In this document: positions 13,300 to 25,273 of the stretch, one piece after another
Position numbering within the stretch: the stretch's first letter is position 1
Layout: each line of letters begins with the position of its first letter
Source: Chrysoperla carnea
Taxonomy: Eukaryota > Arthropoda > Insecta > Neuroptera > Chrysopidae
NCBI RefSeq assembly: GCF_905475395.1
Contig: NC_058338.1
Coordinates: 37,764,935 to 37,828,934, forward strand
DNA length: 64,000 bases
Reading direction: 5' to 3'
Notes under the pieces: generated by a model
The model's input: only the letters and a program-made list of their open reading frames with translations
Told to the model about the DNA's origin: nothing
Database searches by the model: none
Position numbers and translations under genes: made by a program

Positions 13300-14178
13300 A
13301 AAAATCGAAAAAAATTTATGGTTTCTGATTTGAATAAAACTTAGTATATAAGGTAATTTTGACCCAAAAAAATCAAAAATCGTATTCATTTGTTGATTGA
13401 AAGCATAGTTTTAGAAATATCACCCATTTTCTCATATTTTGGCTCGATATCTCCGAAACTAGTTTCCTAATCGTTATATAAATACGATTTTTGTAAATTG
13501 TGGGTCAAAATTACCCTATAAACAGAGTTTTATCGAAATCGGAGCCAACATTTTTTTTTCGATTTTTTCGATTTTTGTAAAGGGGTACCCCTTAAAAAAA
13601 TTCCAAAAAATCGAAAAAAATTTATTGGTTCTGATTTGAATGAAACGTAGTATATAAGGTAATTTTGACCCAAAAAATTCAAAAATCGTATTCATTTGAT
13701 GATTGGAAGCATAGTTTTTGAAATATCACCCATTATCCCAAATTTGGGCTCGATATCTCCGAAACTAGTTTCCTAATCGTTATATAAATACGATTTTTGT
13801 AAATTATGGGTCAAAATTACCTTATAAACAGAGTTTTATCGAAATCGGAGCCAACATTTTTTTTTCGATTTTTTCGATTTTTGTAAAGGGGTACCCCTTA
13901 AAAAAATTCCAAAAAATCGAAAAAAATTTATGGTTTCTGATTTGGATAAAACTTAGTATATAAGGTAATTTTGACCCAAAAAATTCAAAAATCGTAATCA
14001 TTTGATGATTGGAAGCATAGTTTTTGAAATATCACCCATTATCCCATATTTTGGCTCGATATCTCCGAAACTAGTTTCCTAATCGTTATATAAATACGAT
14101 TTTTGTAGATTATGGGTCAAAATTATCTTATAAACAGAGTTTTATCAAAATCAAAACAATTGAAAAAAATCGAAAAAA
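13300..14178. repeat. 306-bp tandem repeat, about 2.9 units, each unit an inverted repeat
   Basis: The landmark GGCTCGATATCTCCGAAACT occurs at 13441, 13747 and 14053, spacing exactly 306 bp twice. Within each unit, a left block (first copy 13332-13391, containing GGTAATTTTGACCC and AAAATCGTATT) is reverse-complementary to a right block (13481-13534, containing AATACGATTTTTG and GGGTCAAAATTACC). Each unit can therefore fold into a hairpin. The unit also carries the palindrome AAGGGGTACCCCTT. Units are close to identical; the third is cut off after the right arm. A diverged relative lies at 63080-63490. No coding potential. Confidence 0.9.
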
Positions 14179-14314
14179 CCAATGCTTGTAATTGTGGAAT
14201 AATTAATAATTTTGAATGGAATACGCAAAGTAGAGCTGCCTATTCGTTTAAATAAATTTTAGTAATTTTTTTATTATTGAATAGTTTAAATATTTATGAA
14301 TAAACAAATGAAAA

Positions 14315-14872
14315 CAAACAATTGACTGAGTTAATTGTTGAAATACCATGCATAGTCAGTGTTGATTTCTTTATCACATTACACATACAAACATGTGACA
14401 CATACATAACTGATAATCAAGTATAGTACATATTATAAATTTCCGCATAATTGGCGCCCTCACGGGTAAACAGTGATGTTTACGAAAAAATGTTACAAAC
14501 AAAAGTTGTTAAATTTTTGATAAGGAACATTTTTTACATTAAAATTTTGTTCTATCTCTATCGGTTTACAAGATGGGTCCTACGGACCCAAGACCCAATT
14601 GGCCTATGATGCTCATTTACGAACTTGACCTCACTTTTTACGTCCTGAGTACGCTGTAAATATTTCAGCTTGATATCTTTTTTCGTTTTTGAATTATCGT
14701 GTCCACAGACGGACGGACGGACGGACGGACAGACGGACAACCGGAAATGGACTAATTAGGTGATTCTATGAACACCTATACCAAAATTTTTTTCGTAGCA
14801 TGAATATTTTTAGGCGTTACAAACTTTGGACTAAACTTAATATACTATGTATATTTCATATATACATGGTAT
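14315..14872 (-). mobile_element. M1 dispersed element, best-preserved minus-strand copy
   Basis: Starts with CAATTGACTGAGTTAATTG, then ATACCATGCATA (14343-14354), and ends with TATACATGGTAT (14861-14872), giving 12-base imperfect inverted ends. Internally it holds the GCGCCCTCACGGGTAAACAG block, CGGTTTACAAGATGGGTCC, the GGACGGACGGACGGACGGAC run (14704-14728) and TGGACTAATTAGGTGATTC. It has the same strand and order as the copy at 12.8 kb, with the 306-bp satellite between the two. The 60-residue frame at 14558-14740 (minus) is a by-product of the repeat. Confidence 0.75.
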
Positions 14873-16906
14873 AAATATAACGAATTGGATTGTGCCATTT
14901 TTATTAAAAAATGATGTTATGTAATTGAACGTCTCTTTGCTATAAAAACCATTTTATTTGGTTGAAAGGCCTTAAAAATTGTTCAAAGTTTATTCAAAAT
15001 AATTATTGAAATAATAATTTTTTAGGAAAAGACTTAATAAGTATGATTTAGGAAACCAGTTGCTTAAATCCGATTATAGATGTGTTTCAATAAATAGCGG
15101 AAATATTATTTAATATTTGTTAATAAATACATTTTTTGTTGGGGAATGTAAAGACAAATCAAGACCAATTTTATACAATAGATATCACAGACGCTTTTAA
15201 GTTATGCAATACGCATTAAGAAATTCTACCATATATGGAAAAATGATTTATGCTATCTAAATAAAATACGCCATACAAATTGAAACATTCTGTAATGTAC
15301 GTACCATACCAAAGATATTAAAATAAAATTAAAATGCAGTCATGTGGTGAATGAAAAATGAGTTATGAAGGACACTTGTAACTTTCATCGTGTAAACAAG
15401 TTTTGATGTAATTTCTTATTAAAGGAGTTTAAAGTCCTTTGACTAAAATAATTATTTTCAAATTTTTTTTATGATATGTTGATTTTGAAAAGATAACATA
15501 GAATAGCGATTTATAAAATAAGAAAGTGTTTTTTAAAACGTGATCTGTTTGATAAATAACACATTTATTAATTTAGTGCTTGCATTACAAAAATACTTGA
15601 AAAATTTCAACCTTGACTCTGTATCTTTATTAAGTTATTGGTAATTAATGATTGAGTCTCGCCGTAGTTATAGCACTCGCTTATTTCTCAATTAGTATTG
15701 GCACTCCATACATTGATAATCCAACAATTTTTTTGTGATATACATAGCATGTCAATACTAACCTATCCAATACTGATAGAATACGTTTAATCAGTTTCAA
15801 TTTTTTTTCGGCGCTATATTTCACTGAATTGCTGCAATTTGGCTTTAATCGCCTCTATACGGTCTAAATGAAAAGTAATATTGTGTTTGTCTCTATTTTA
15901 TCAGTTGAAACTCTTATCAATATTATGATTGTATCTGTGCATTGGCGATGCCGTCTATACAATACCACACTCAAATATATAACTCACTTACACTCATACG
16001 AAATACCTTCACTCGCACTTCATGTATTATTTTTTTATTTATTTGGCTTTAAGAAAAACAAATTAAATACATTTCATTACAGTGCGAGAAGATAATTATA
16101 TCAAATCAAAAATGACAATGAATTACAAATATAAACAGAAACAATAATACAAATACTTAAGAAAGAAAAAAAGAAATAAAATTAATAATTATAAAAAAAA
16201 AGACATTGGATGAGCTGACCCTTTAAAGTTAAGTTTTCCCGAAAAATTTGTATTACTCCGCCATAAAATTGATTAACGTCTGCTTTTGTTTTTATCCTCA
16301 TAAGAATATAATCGATTCGTAGTCCCACATTTTGAAAATAGTCGGTCTAAAGTCTTCAGAGCCGGAGATTCGAATGTTTTCCTAATAAAATTAATAAAAG
16401 CAAATATTCATCATCATCAAGGAGGTGATGGCAATTAAAAATTTGTCGAGTCAATAACTTAAAAATACGGCTTTCGCAATATCTCCTTTCCTCAGAGTTA
16501 TTGTATTACCAAAAAACTACGTCCACACAATTTTTGACTTTTTGTAAATAAGTTCAAAAAATGCACGCTAGCTGTAATGTAACAAATATTAATTGGCTAA
16601 GATAAATATTTAATTATCGTTTAGTAAATAATATAGTCAAAGGTCAAGTGTTTGATATTCATTACCATTGTGTTGTCTAGGTCAATTTCCAACAACAAAT
16701 AGCCAGAGGATTAATAATTTGACTTTTTTTCATTTCAAATTAAAAATAACCTTATAAATCATTGTAAGACAGCAAACAAAATATGACGTTAAATTCTCCA
16801 CAATAATTGTTTCTAATTATAGCTCGATTTATTTCATTGTTTAAAAATTTGGTTAAAATAGTGCAACAAGCTTATCGATGAGGTCTGTGTTCTTGATATA
16901 ATGTGT
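14873..16906. other. Intergenic stretch between the P450 genes, no gene seen
   Basis: AT-rich, with no recognisable protein or RNA gene. Near its right end a TTTATT at 16828-16833 reads AATAAA on the minus strand, 74 bases past the gene B stop codon; it is the best candidate polyadenylation signal of gene B. Confidence 0.45.
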
Positions 16907-19900
16907 TTAATATATTCTTGGTTTCAATTTTAGATGAACTCCGTTCATAGATTTAAATATAACTGTCATTATTAACTTTAAATCGTACCCAGGTCCAGCA
17001 GATTCTAATTCATAATAACGTAATATTTTGGAAATTGTTGATTTCATTTCATACATTGCAAACTTCTGACCTAAAATGAAAATATTTTAACTTTGTTATA
17101 ATATTCAAAGTATTTTATTGATTGAATCATATACCAATGCAATTTCTTGGTCCAGCGCTAAATGGCACGTATGCAAATGCATTTTTATTGCTTGTGTTAT
17201 TTAAAAAACGTTCAGGATGGAATACCTCTGGTTCTGGGAAGTAGTCCTCATGCCGATGAGCTCCATGAATCACAACCACAATTTGACTTCCTTTTGATAA
17301 GCTAACGTCACCTACAAATGCATTAATGAATAGAAGAAAAAAAATGTTCTTTTAATTAAAGTTGAATTGCTCTAAAGTAGTAAAATGGGTTTTGTTTTTG
17401 GAGAGGGGAAATTCAGATTGTATTTAGTTACCATTAAATTATCTTATAAGAATCATTGTGTAATAACCCATGACACTACCTAAAATTTCTTCGACTCAAT
17501 TAAAAATTAGAACTTGTTTAAAACCGCAGTTCTTTCAATAATACAGGCAAAATGTGGAAACATTTGCATTGATCATCGGGGACTATTTGCGAGTTTTTTT
17601 ACCAAGTTCTGCTCATTTGGAAATTATTATTATTTTGTAAACAATTGAAGCCACAATTTTTTCAAACATTTCTGAGCTTCTGTCGGTAATATAAATTGTC
17701 TAGTGTTAATTTAAAAACTTGTAAAAACTTGTACCCACCCCATTGTAAATCTTCTGTAAGTGTTCTCCCCACAAGCGGGACTGGTGGATATAAACGCAGG
17801 GATTCTTTTATCACTAGTTCAATGTAATTTAAATTGTTCAGGTCATTAAGAGTTGCTGGCTTCGACGGATCAGTACCGAAAACTTCTTTTATCTCAGCAA
17901 ATAATCTATCCTATTAAATAATTAAACTTTAGACATTGCAAATAATTATTCAATATTTTTAAAAATTACTTGAACTAGTGGATGGTTTGCCAACAGATAT
18001 AAGGTAAATGTGATAGCTGAAGAAACTGTATCGTGACCCTGAAATAAAATAAAAAATAAATTACAAACGGTTAAAACTATCAGAAAATTTTAAATATTTT
18101 GTAATCATTTGATACCTCAAACATAAAAGTATCTACTTCTTCACGAATTTCTGCATTAGTTAATAATCTACCATCAATTGTCGATTCAAGTAAAGTATCC
18201 AAAAATATCATCTTCGGTTTGTCTAAAAAATGGTTGGTAAGTTTTCCAATAAATGCAAACAATATACTTCATTATATTTAGGTTTTTTTTTATAAAGTTA
18301 ATTTTTAATACAGCAACTTTATTATGTATTCCTTCTTTACTTAAAATTATTTAAATTTAACTTATTCTTTTGAAAAATAAATATTGCACTCATTTGTTAC
18401 TGCTTTGTTTTAGTTAATAACTATTGAAGTATGGATAAAAGGAATTAAAAATGTTTTCTCAACACGTAATTATCAAGAAATATACCTATTATGAATTTAA
18501 GATTGCAGGTTACGCTAAATATTGTAATATTTAGAAAAAAATAGCATTATTACTTTGACTTTAAAAATAAAAACCAAAAAACTTTCTAGCAGTGTAAGCA
18601 TCCACAATAACTTTAAAGCCAACCGAATATATGAGACTTAAGTAAAAAATCCCTATATATTATAAATGTGAAAGTAAGGATCTTTGTGAAATTGTACAAC
18701 AACATAGCTCATACATCAGAATAACACATGAGCTATAATTTAAAAGATATATTTAAAAAAAAATTAATAAAAAAAAAAAAAAAAATTATGCTGATATTTT
18801 ACTGCTTCATGTAAGATCGTCAATTTGAACCATAAATTAAATATTTCTGTAAAAATTTAAAATAGTAAATGTCAAACAATTCATGAAATAAATCCATCTT
18901 TTCTGAAATACTCAATGAATTATGACTATTTTACACTTTAAAAAATTGAAAACAATGCATATATTTCAGCTATGTAAAACAATCCCTTCGAGTGTTATGG
19001 AAGGAATATGTGAGATCAAGAGAGGTTTAGGCTATAAAGCGGTGGTTTTAACTTTTAAGCCCAGTGAAGCGTGCGGATATCAAGCTAGTATAATTAATTA
19101 TACATTAAAAAAAAAAAAAAAAACCGTATTTAGTTAAAATGTTTAAATTAACACTTATTTGTTAGTGAAAAAGTATTCTAAGTTTCTTAATCGTTCCCTT
19201 TTAAATAATACTGACTCAATATGTACTCACAAAAATCCTCATTATTGATTAAATAATTTGATTGTCTTCTGATGAGTGCTTCACGTCGTTCTACAATTAC
19301 TTTATTTGATAATTCATGTAATATTTTTAATGAATCGTTGTACATTTTACCAGTTCGTGAAAAATTATTAAAAAAAAAATCGGATTGATCGACGACAGAG
19401 AAAAATCTTTTTTGCAATGCACAACAAGCATTCCGAACAGCACAAACATATTTTGAATTTGAATCAGTTTGTGCATTAATTTTAATGTCCATGGCAGTTT
19501 CTAGAAAAAAAATTATATACACTTATTTTATATTGTACTTTTAGAGTGTTACTTTGAAAACTTTTTTAAACACAATAATATGCAGTGGCTTTAAAACATA
19601 ATCAACGTTGTTGCATAAAGTCTTGAACATTTATCGATGTGTTTTCTGACTTAGTAAATCTAGGTGAAAGAAAATATTTTTTCCGATAGCTTATAAAGAT
19701 ATAGATTTACGTCAAGCGTATGACTCGAGCAAACTTAATAGGATTTTTAATACTTTTGAGGTGGATTTGAATTAGATACAAAATGGCGCCTGATTAATTC
19801 GTTTTCAGTTCTGGATGATAGAGGATGACCCGAGGAAAGTTAAAACAGGGAGGTGACGATACACAGCAATAGATCGTATTTGGCTATGGTGGACTACTTA

Positions 19901-21445
19901 TCAGGCCAGATTTTAAACACTTTTAGTTATGCAAATATTAATTTTAATTTACCGACCATGCAAACACAAAATTAACGTGAAGAGAAAAATTAATGACTTG
20001 ACTAAACTTGAATCTTTACTAAAAGTTAAGATTTTTTAACTAGGCTACTACAAATTAAATTCAAGTCTACGAGCCTGGGTGCGTTAACATCAGTCTCGAC
20101 ATTGCAAGATGTCAAAAGATGAAAATTTTTAAATTAAAATAAAAAAGTTTGAATTCATTTAACAATCCTGAAAAACTTACCACAAATTATATCCAATACG
20201 CATAAAGTCACAAGTGGATAAATATCAAAAACTTCGTTAGTCGTTGCATATTTTTCTAAATTTTTCACTAATATATTAACATTTTCGTCAAATTTATCGA
20301 CTGCCTGCTGAAGAATTGTAAAGTGAAAAGCTGGAGTTAACATTTTCCTACGTTTACGCCATAAACTTCCTGTAAAGACGCATATATTTACTTCTAATTA
20401 TAATTCCGCTATCGTAATAAGTAAAGAACTTCTACGTAAATATCCCAGTAAAATTTTCTATAGCTTGTAAGTACTTATAATACGTATCTTAAGAATTTCC
20501 AGATACACAAACTAAAATTAAAAATGTTAGTTTAAATGTGAAACTTAAATATCTTTGATAATTAAATAAAGTTAACCGGATCGATTGGACATATTTTAAG
20601 AATAAGGGTCCGATAGTTTTTCGGTAACGCGCATTAGATCACTTTTATTTATTTCCTTCAAATTTAAGTATCTATTTTTAAAGATTAGTAAACTTCATGT
20701 ATGATTAAAACAAAATAAAGACATACGACACCTTTGTTGAATTTTTGCAATATAATAAGTTTTTCATATGATGCATTATAAAATTTATAAAAATACTTAC
20801 CTGAACTTATTAGTAATCCATTACCTAGCCACGGTTTAAAAAAAGTGTATTCCATTGATTTATCACTATGCTTTGATGTACTCATCACTTTTTCCATTAA
20901 ATCTGCATCGAAAACGACAAACACATGCTTAAAGGGGCCTAAAATTATTTGAAATAATTTCCCGTATTTTCTTTGCAGTCTTAAAATATCAAAATATAAA
21001 CCTGCAAGAAAAACATTTATTTAAAATAGGTTATTTTATTTAAAAAAATATTATTTAATTTTTTATTTCTCAAAACAATTGAAGAGTCAAAGCTCTATGT
21101 ATGATATCTAAAGTGTGATTTGGTACTATTTTATATTGGAAAATTGGTTTTTTTTTGGTAATAAAAAAAAGAGAATATCAGGGAAGAAGATTTTTCAATT
21201 TTGGATCAGAAACAAAAAAAATCCTAGAGAAATAAGTATGTCAACCAAATTATGAAAAAAAAACTGGCACTTTAATTTTTAGGCTAATTACCTTCTAATG
21301 ATGAACTAAACTCGAAGCAATTCCCCAAAACTGGAACTAGTGGTGGGCATGGTATAGATTTATGTTTATTGCGTATGGATAATTGATAACAATATATACA
21401 TAAACATACGACAATAAATAATCCAAACGTGATCAGGGGTAACAT
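16907..21445 (-). CDS. Cytochrome P450, CYP4 family (gene B), 9 exons, 500 aa
   Basis: Paralogue of gene A with the same expected role: a membrane-anchored haem monooxygenase of unknown substrate. Minus-strand exons, in order: 21292-21445, 20801-21001, 20181-20369, 19231-19500, 18116-18222, 17970-18038, 17739-17910, 17135-17311, 16907-17070. All introns are GT-AG; phases agree and total 501 codons including TAA. The start (21443-21445) is followed by a hydrophobic anchor and a [10 protein letters not shown] hinge. Helix C W122...R126 (WRKRR); ETAMD at the exon 3/4 junction; EVDTFMFE then GHDTV (haem-linking Glu307 position, Thr311); ExxR E366-R369; PERF 420-423; [10 protein letters not shown] 438-447 with Cys445. 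Exon 4 is 36 bp shorter than in gene A, with the loss at its 3' end; exons 2, 6, 7 and 8 match in length. Exon 6 is identical at 19 of 23 residues. Most introns are shorter than in gene A. No stop or frameshift, so it looks functional. Confidence 0.93.
18650..19088 (+). mobile_element. Non-autonomous Helitron H1 (439 bp) in gene B intron 4
   Basis: Starts with TC after an A (18649/18650) and ends with CTAG (19085-19088) before a T, as Helitrons do when they insert between A and T. The start TCCCTATATATTATAAATGTG and the pre-terminal GCCCAGTGAAGCGTGCGG (a degenerate hairpin) match the copy at 49277-49705 in the opposite orientation. The two share long blocks such as GACTATTTTACA and GTGTTATGGAAGG. 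It lies antisense to the host gene and encodes nothing; the 71-residue open frame at 18922-19137 is spurious. Confidence 0.75.
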
Positions 21446-21880
21446 TTTTCAAAACTGAACTTGACACTAGTTAATTGTTGCAATAAATGGATGGTCTATT
21501 TTTGTTAAACTAGACATCAATAAATTATTTTTTGAACTTATTGGCCTTTTGCACTTCGGATATTATAACAATTTCAAATAAAAATGTTATTATTTCGGAT
21601 AATTCCTGATAAATAAACATTGTTTTTACTCAAGGGTTCCGTATTTTTGGAATAGATTATAAAATTAATATAGAACATAATATTAAATTCAATTGATCAA
21701 AAATTAATAGTGAAGCCAAAATTTGTCTTTACCTCGATTTTTTCTGGTCAACATTTAATTAAAATTCGTGTTTAATAATGAGGTTTGAAAATTTTAGAAA
21801 AATATCTATGTTTGGAAAAAATAATTATAGATTGATTTTTTGTACTGCATGACTGCATGATATAAAAACTGAAAATAAAT

Positions 21881-21979
21881 CCAGTAGTTTACATAACGAC
21901 ATTAAAATCTAGACCGGCTACACTCATGACCCATTAATGGATCCCGACTATTAATGGAAGTCGCTATGTAAACTGCTGG
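21881..21979. mobile_element. Hairpin fragment of the ACCCGACTGAG element (family M2)
   Basis: A 20-base arm at 21881-21900 (CCAGTAGTTTACATAACGAC) pairs with 21960-21979 at 18 of 20 positions. The block GTCGCTATG.AAACTGC..GGACTT and the internal TAATGG.TCCCGACT also occur near the right end of the complete element at 25274-25809, so this is a piece of the same family. It lies 436 bases upstream of the gene B start codon and could sit in its 5' regulatory region. Confidence 0.65.
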
Positions 21980-22126
21980 ACTTGTTTTTTCTTTTCAATT
22001 ATTAACAGAAAGGATGTTTGGTTTTTTAAAATTTTATTTTTTTATTTTATACGTTTTGTCTAGAATTATCTATACCTTATCAACGATTCCCCACTAAATA
22101 GAGTTCACCGACTTTCATTTAGAACC

Positions 22127-22470
22127 TATGTATGTATGTATCTTTGGTTATATATGGCACCCTAGAAGCCAAACGCGTAAGCCGATTTTAATGATTCTTA
22201 AGTCAATCGATCTGTCTACTTAATAGCTATTATAAAAGATACCTCACTCAACTTAGTTCGTCGACTTTCATGTCATTCTTTCTCACAATATTGCGACTGG
22301 GGGTCACCATATTAACATTTCATTACTATCTTTCCTTCGGTGACTCTCGCAAGATTAAGACAAATCGTTTGATGTAAGAATAATCAAATCGGCCCATGTG
22401 TTGGCACTCCATATAGGCACACACATACATACATACATACATATATACATACATAGACTGATAAAGACAA
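22127..22470. mobile_element. Palindromic M2 fragment (head-to-head left ends)
   Basis: The block GCCGATTTTAATGATTC plus TCAATCGAT.TGTCT, which marks the left part of the element at 25274-25809, appears here forward (about 22180-22220) and reverse-complemented (about 22357-22396). Between them, TTCTCACAATATT and GGTCACCATATT are inverted relative to the complete copy. The segment is thus an inverted duplication of the left end, terminated by an ACATACAT microsatellite. Confidence 0.6.
22423..22456. repeat. ACAT-type tetranucleotide microsatellite
   Basis: ACATACATACATACATAC followed by an imperfect ATATATACATACATA continuation. It lies at the outer end of the inverted M2 segment. Confidence 0.85.
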
Positions 22471-25273
22471 AGAGGGGCAAATAGGTCAAACCTGATCAAA
22501 AATAACTGCAAGTAACTTGAATACGACAGTAAAAGGACTCTAATTTTTATCTAATAGTGTAGTGTAAAAAACACGGTTGCTCAAATTTTGCCTCAAATCA
22601 GAGGCAAAAATACTTAATATTTGAGTAAATATTGATAAATATCAATTTTTAATGCAATAAATTAAAATAATTAATTGCATTAACTAATAATATAATGCAA
22701 TAAAAAAATGGGCAAGTGCGTGCTGAATTGGCATGCAGAAGTTACTACCATGAATCATTTTATCGCTTTTTTAAATTTGAAACAAATTTGTTTGGTATGC
22801 ATAATTTAAATGGACTGGCCTGAGTGATAAAAAGTTGTTGTATTGAAAAATTTAACTATTTGTCAGTATTCTCTAGACGAAGTGTTGCTATGAGCCATAG
22901 GCGAGATTTTGTTTTTTGTTTTTTTTATTTGTTATCTATTGATACAAACACTTTGTTATTAGGTGACTTACAAATTGCTTTGCAAATTGTATTATGGATA
23001 GATTTATTTATTTATTGTAAGGATTTATATTCCTTAAATATTTGACTTCTCAGTTGAATTGATAATAATGAGAACATTGAAATTTAAATTATACTGGTTT
23101 CATTTTAAAAGAAATGAATTTTTAATTTTTTAATTTTATATATATTATTTTTATTATTTTAATTTACAGTTAAATTTTTTTATGTACTTCATCTAAGTAC
23201 CACTTGTATTAAAAATCCTTAACCAAATCACACTATGAGTGATACTCGGGAGGCATTTGATCTTTTAATATCAGATGCCGGCTATCCTACCTATGGTAAT
23301 GTCGGGATAGTTCCTAACAAAGTCAGCCATAGAAGCATACTTTTCTCTTCCTTCCTTTTCCACATCCCTTTTAATGACATGTTCTGGACAATATTGTATT
23401 GTTTAAATAAAGAATGAATAAATTTAATTTGAATTTGATAAGATTTAAAAAAGTTCACGAATCTCCGAACACCTCGGCTTATAATTTCCGAGTTTTTTGT
23501 AAGTTTGTTCCTGTTTTTATCAAAACCTTTTCTTTCTATAGTCGGATAAAACCAAAATAAACTATTTCGGCATAAAACAAACTCTTCCAGAGTGACTATT
23601 TAAAAATCGAAAGTTAATGAATAAAAATTAAGTTATTGCAGAAAGTAATTCCAATTTAAAATTTGTCATCACCTTGTATAAGGTGTGCTAGGTCAAAGAT
23701 TTTAGTAAACTATATTTAAGTAGTTTGGAAACACAAATGTCCCTTTAAAATAATTATTTCCTAAAAAAATTTTCCGAATATAGTTATTCCTAGTTTACAG
23801 AACCATTAATTCCGAATTCAATAACTTGCGAGTATACTCATCAGTTCAGTAAGATAAGAAAGGGGATTTAAGAATAAAATAAACAACTAATTACCTTTAG
23901 TCGAGATAGTTTAATTTATATTTTTTATTTTATCAATGTAGTTTTTTATGTGTATTTATAAACCAGATTATTCTCATTCCTGTTGCTAATACACAAAATA
24001 CAAAATCGATATTGAACAAATTATAATGAGAGTTCAAAGATTTTTTATTCATACACAAAAAAATTACGTATATATACTCAACAAATAGGTCCTGACCTAC
24101 AATTTATTAATAAACTGTCAAGGCACCGACGAAAACTCTGGGTAGCCTGTAAAAGTTTCTGTTTCAGTTAAAATAGACAGTCTTCTCATTAATACTGCTT
24201 CAACTAGAGTTCGTTATCATTTTGAAAACTGCTCTCACCCTGACATTTAAATACCAAGAAAATTCCTGGAATAATAGGCCACCCACGAAGCGAAAATACG
24301 TCAATCTGTCTCTTATAAAATAATGTCAATTTTAATTTTAATAAAAATTATTTGGGCAAAATCTATAGCTAAAATACATAAGGAAAATTTAATGCGATCT
24401 TGGCGAACAATTTCCCAATTTCAAAATAGAGTCTTGCCAATTTCAAAATAGCCATTTGCACAAAGAAAAGTACACAAAATAGTGTCAACATTTTTTGAAC
24501 CTGATACACAATAATAAATCTAAAAATTTGTGGCGAAAACTAAAAGCAGAATTAAATGTTTTTTTGTCAAAAAAGCCAACTCTATCCAGGTTTTTTAAAA
24601 CCAACTCTTTACAAACAATAAACCTTTTTGTCTAGATAAAGTACGCAAACTTTATATGTAAATCAACAATATTTCGTTAAGGACAATACCGTTTCTTGTT
24701 ATTTTAGGTAAAATGGCTCTAAGAAATTGTTATTTGAAATTTGAATAGGTATACCTGTATCATTTATATCAAATTATTTATTTAATATTTGAATATACTC
24801 CGTTGACCCTTAAATAAAATAAACTTTCCACTAGATTATTATGAAAAACCCGTTTAAATAAAAATTTTACTAATGTACAACAAAGTGTTGATTAACCCTA
24901 AAACATTTTTAAAAAACCTTAAAATGTGCATTGTAGTATTAGGTATTGTAGTACTAGGTTGTTGAATAAAAACTAATAATCAATTTCCGGATGTTATTTC
25001 AACTCTTTATCATAAAAAATATTGAATTTCGCCAAGCATTTTTAAAAGCTACATATAATTAAATATAAATCAATTCAAATGAAAAAAATATACAAAAGAA
25101 ATCATTACAAACGGTATTTAGGCATAGTGTGCTTTGTTCTTATCGTAGAAATGTTAAAATACTATGGCCTATGTATAAATAAATACATACATAATTAAAA
25201 TTATTACGTCATACAATGTTTTACGAAAACTTTTTCTTTGGGCTTTTTTGTTTCTCTAATGAAAAGTTTTTTT
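22471..25273. other. Gene-free AT-rich stretch
   Basis: No gene recognised. A segment at about 23190-23420 is less AT-biased and ends in TTTAAATAAAGAATGAATAAAT, resembling the 3' end of a transcript or retroposon. The 60-residue open frame in it (23235-23417, plus) has no motif I can name. The rest is AT-rich with no repeat copy that I could match inside the window. Confidence 0.35.

Noticed and set aside
14558..14740. Minus-strand frame starting MSVCPSVRPSVC
   Set aside because: It is the translated GGAC/GTCC microsatellite core and flanks of element M1; other copies are in different, broken frames.
18922..19137. 71-codon plus-strand frame near gene B exon 4
   Set aside because: It lies within Helitron H1; the corresponding frame in H2 differs and is on the opposite strand relative to the window.
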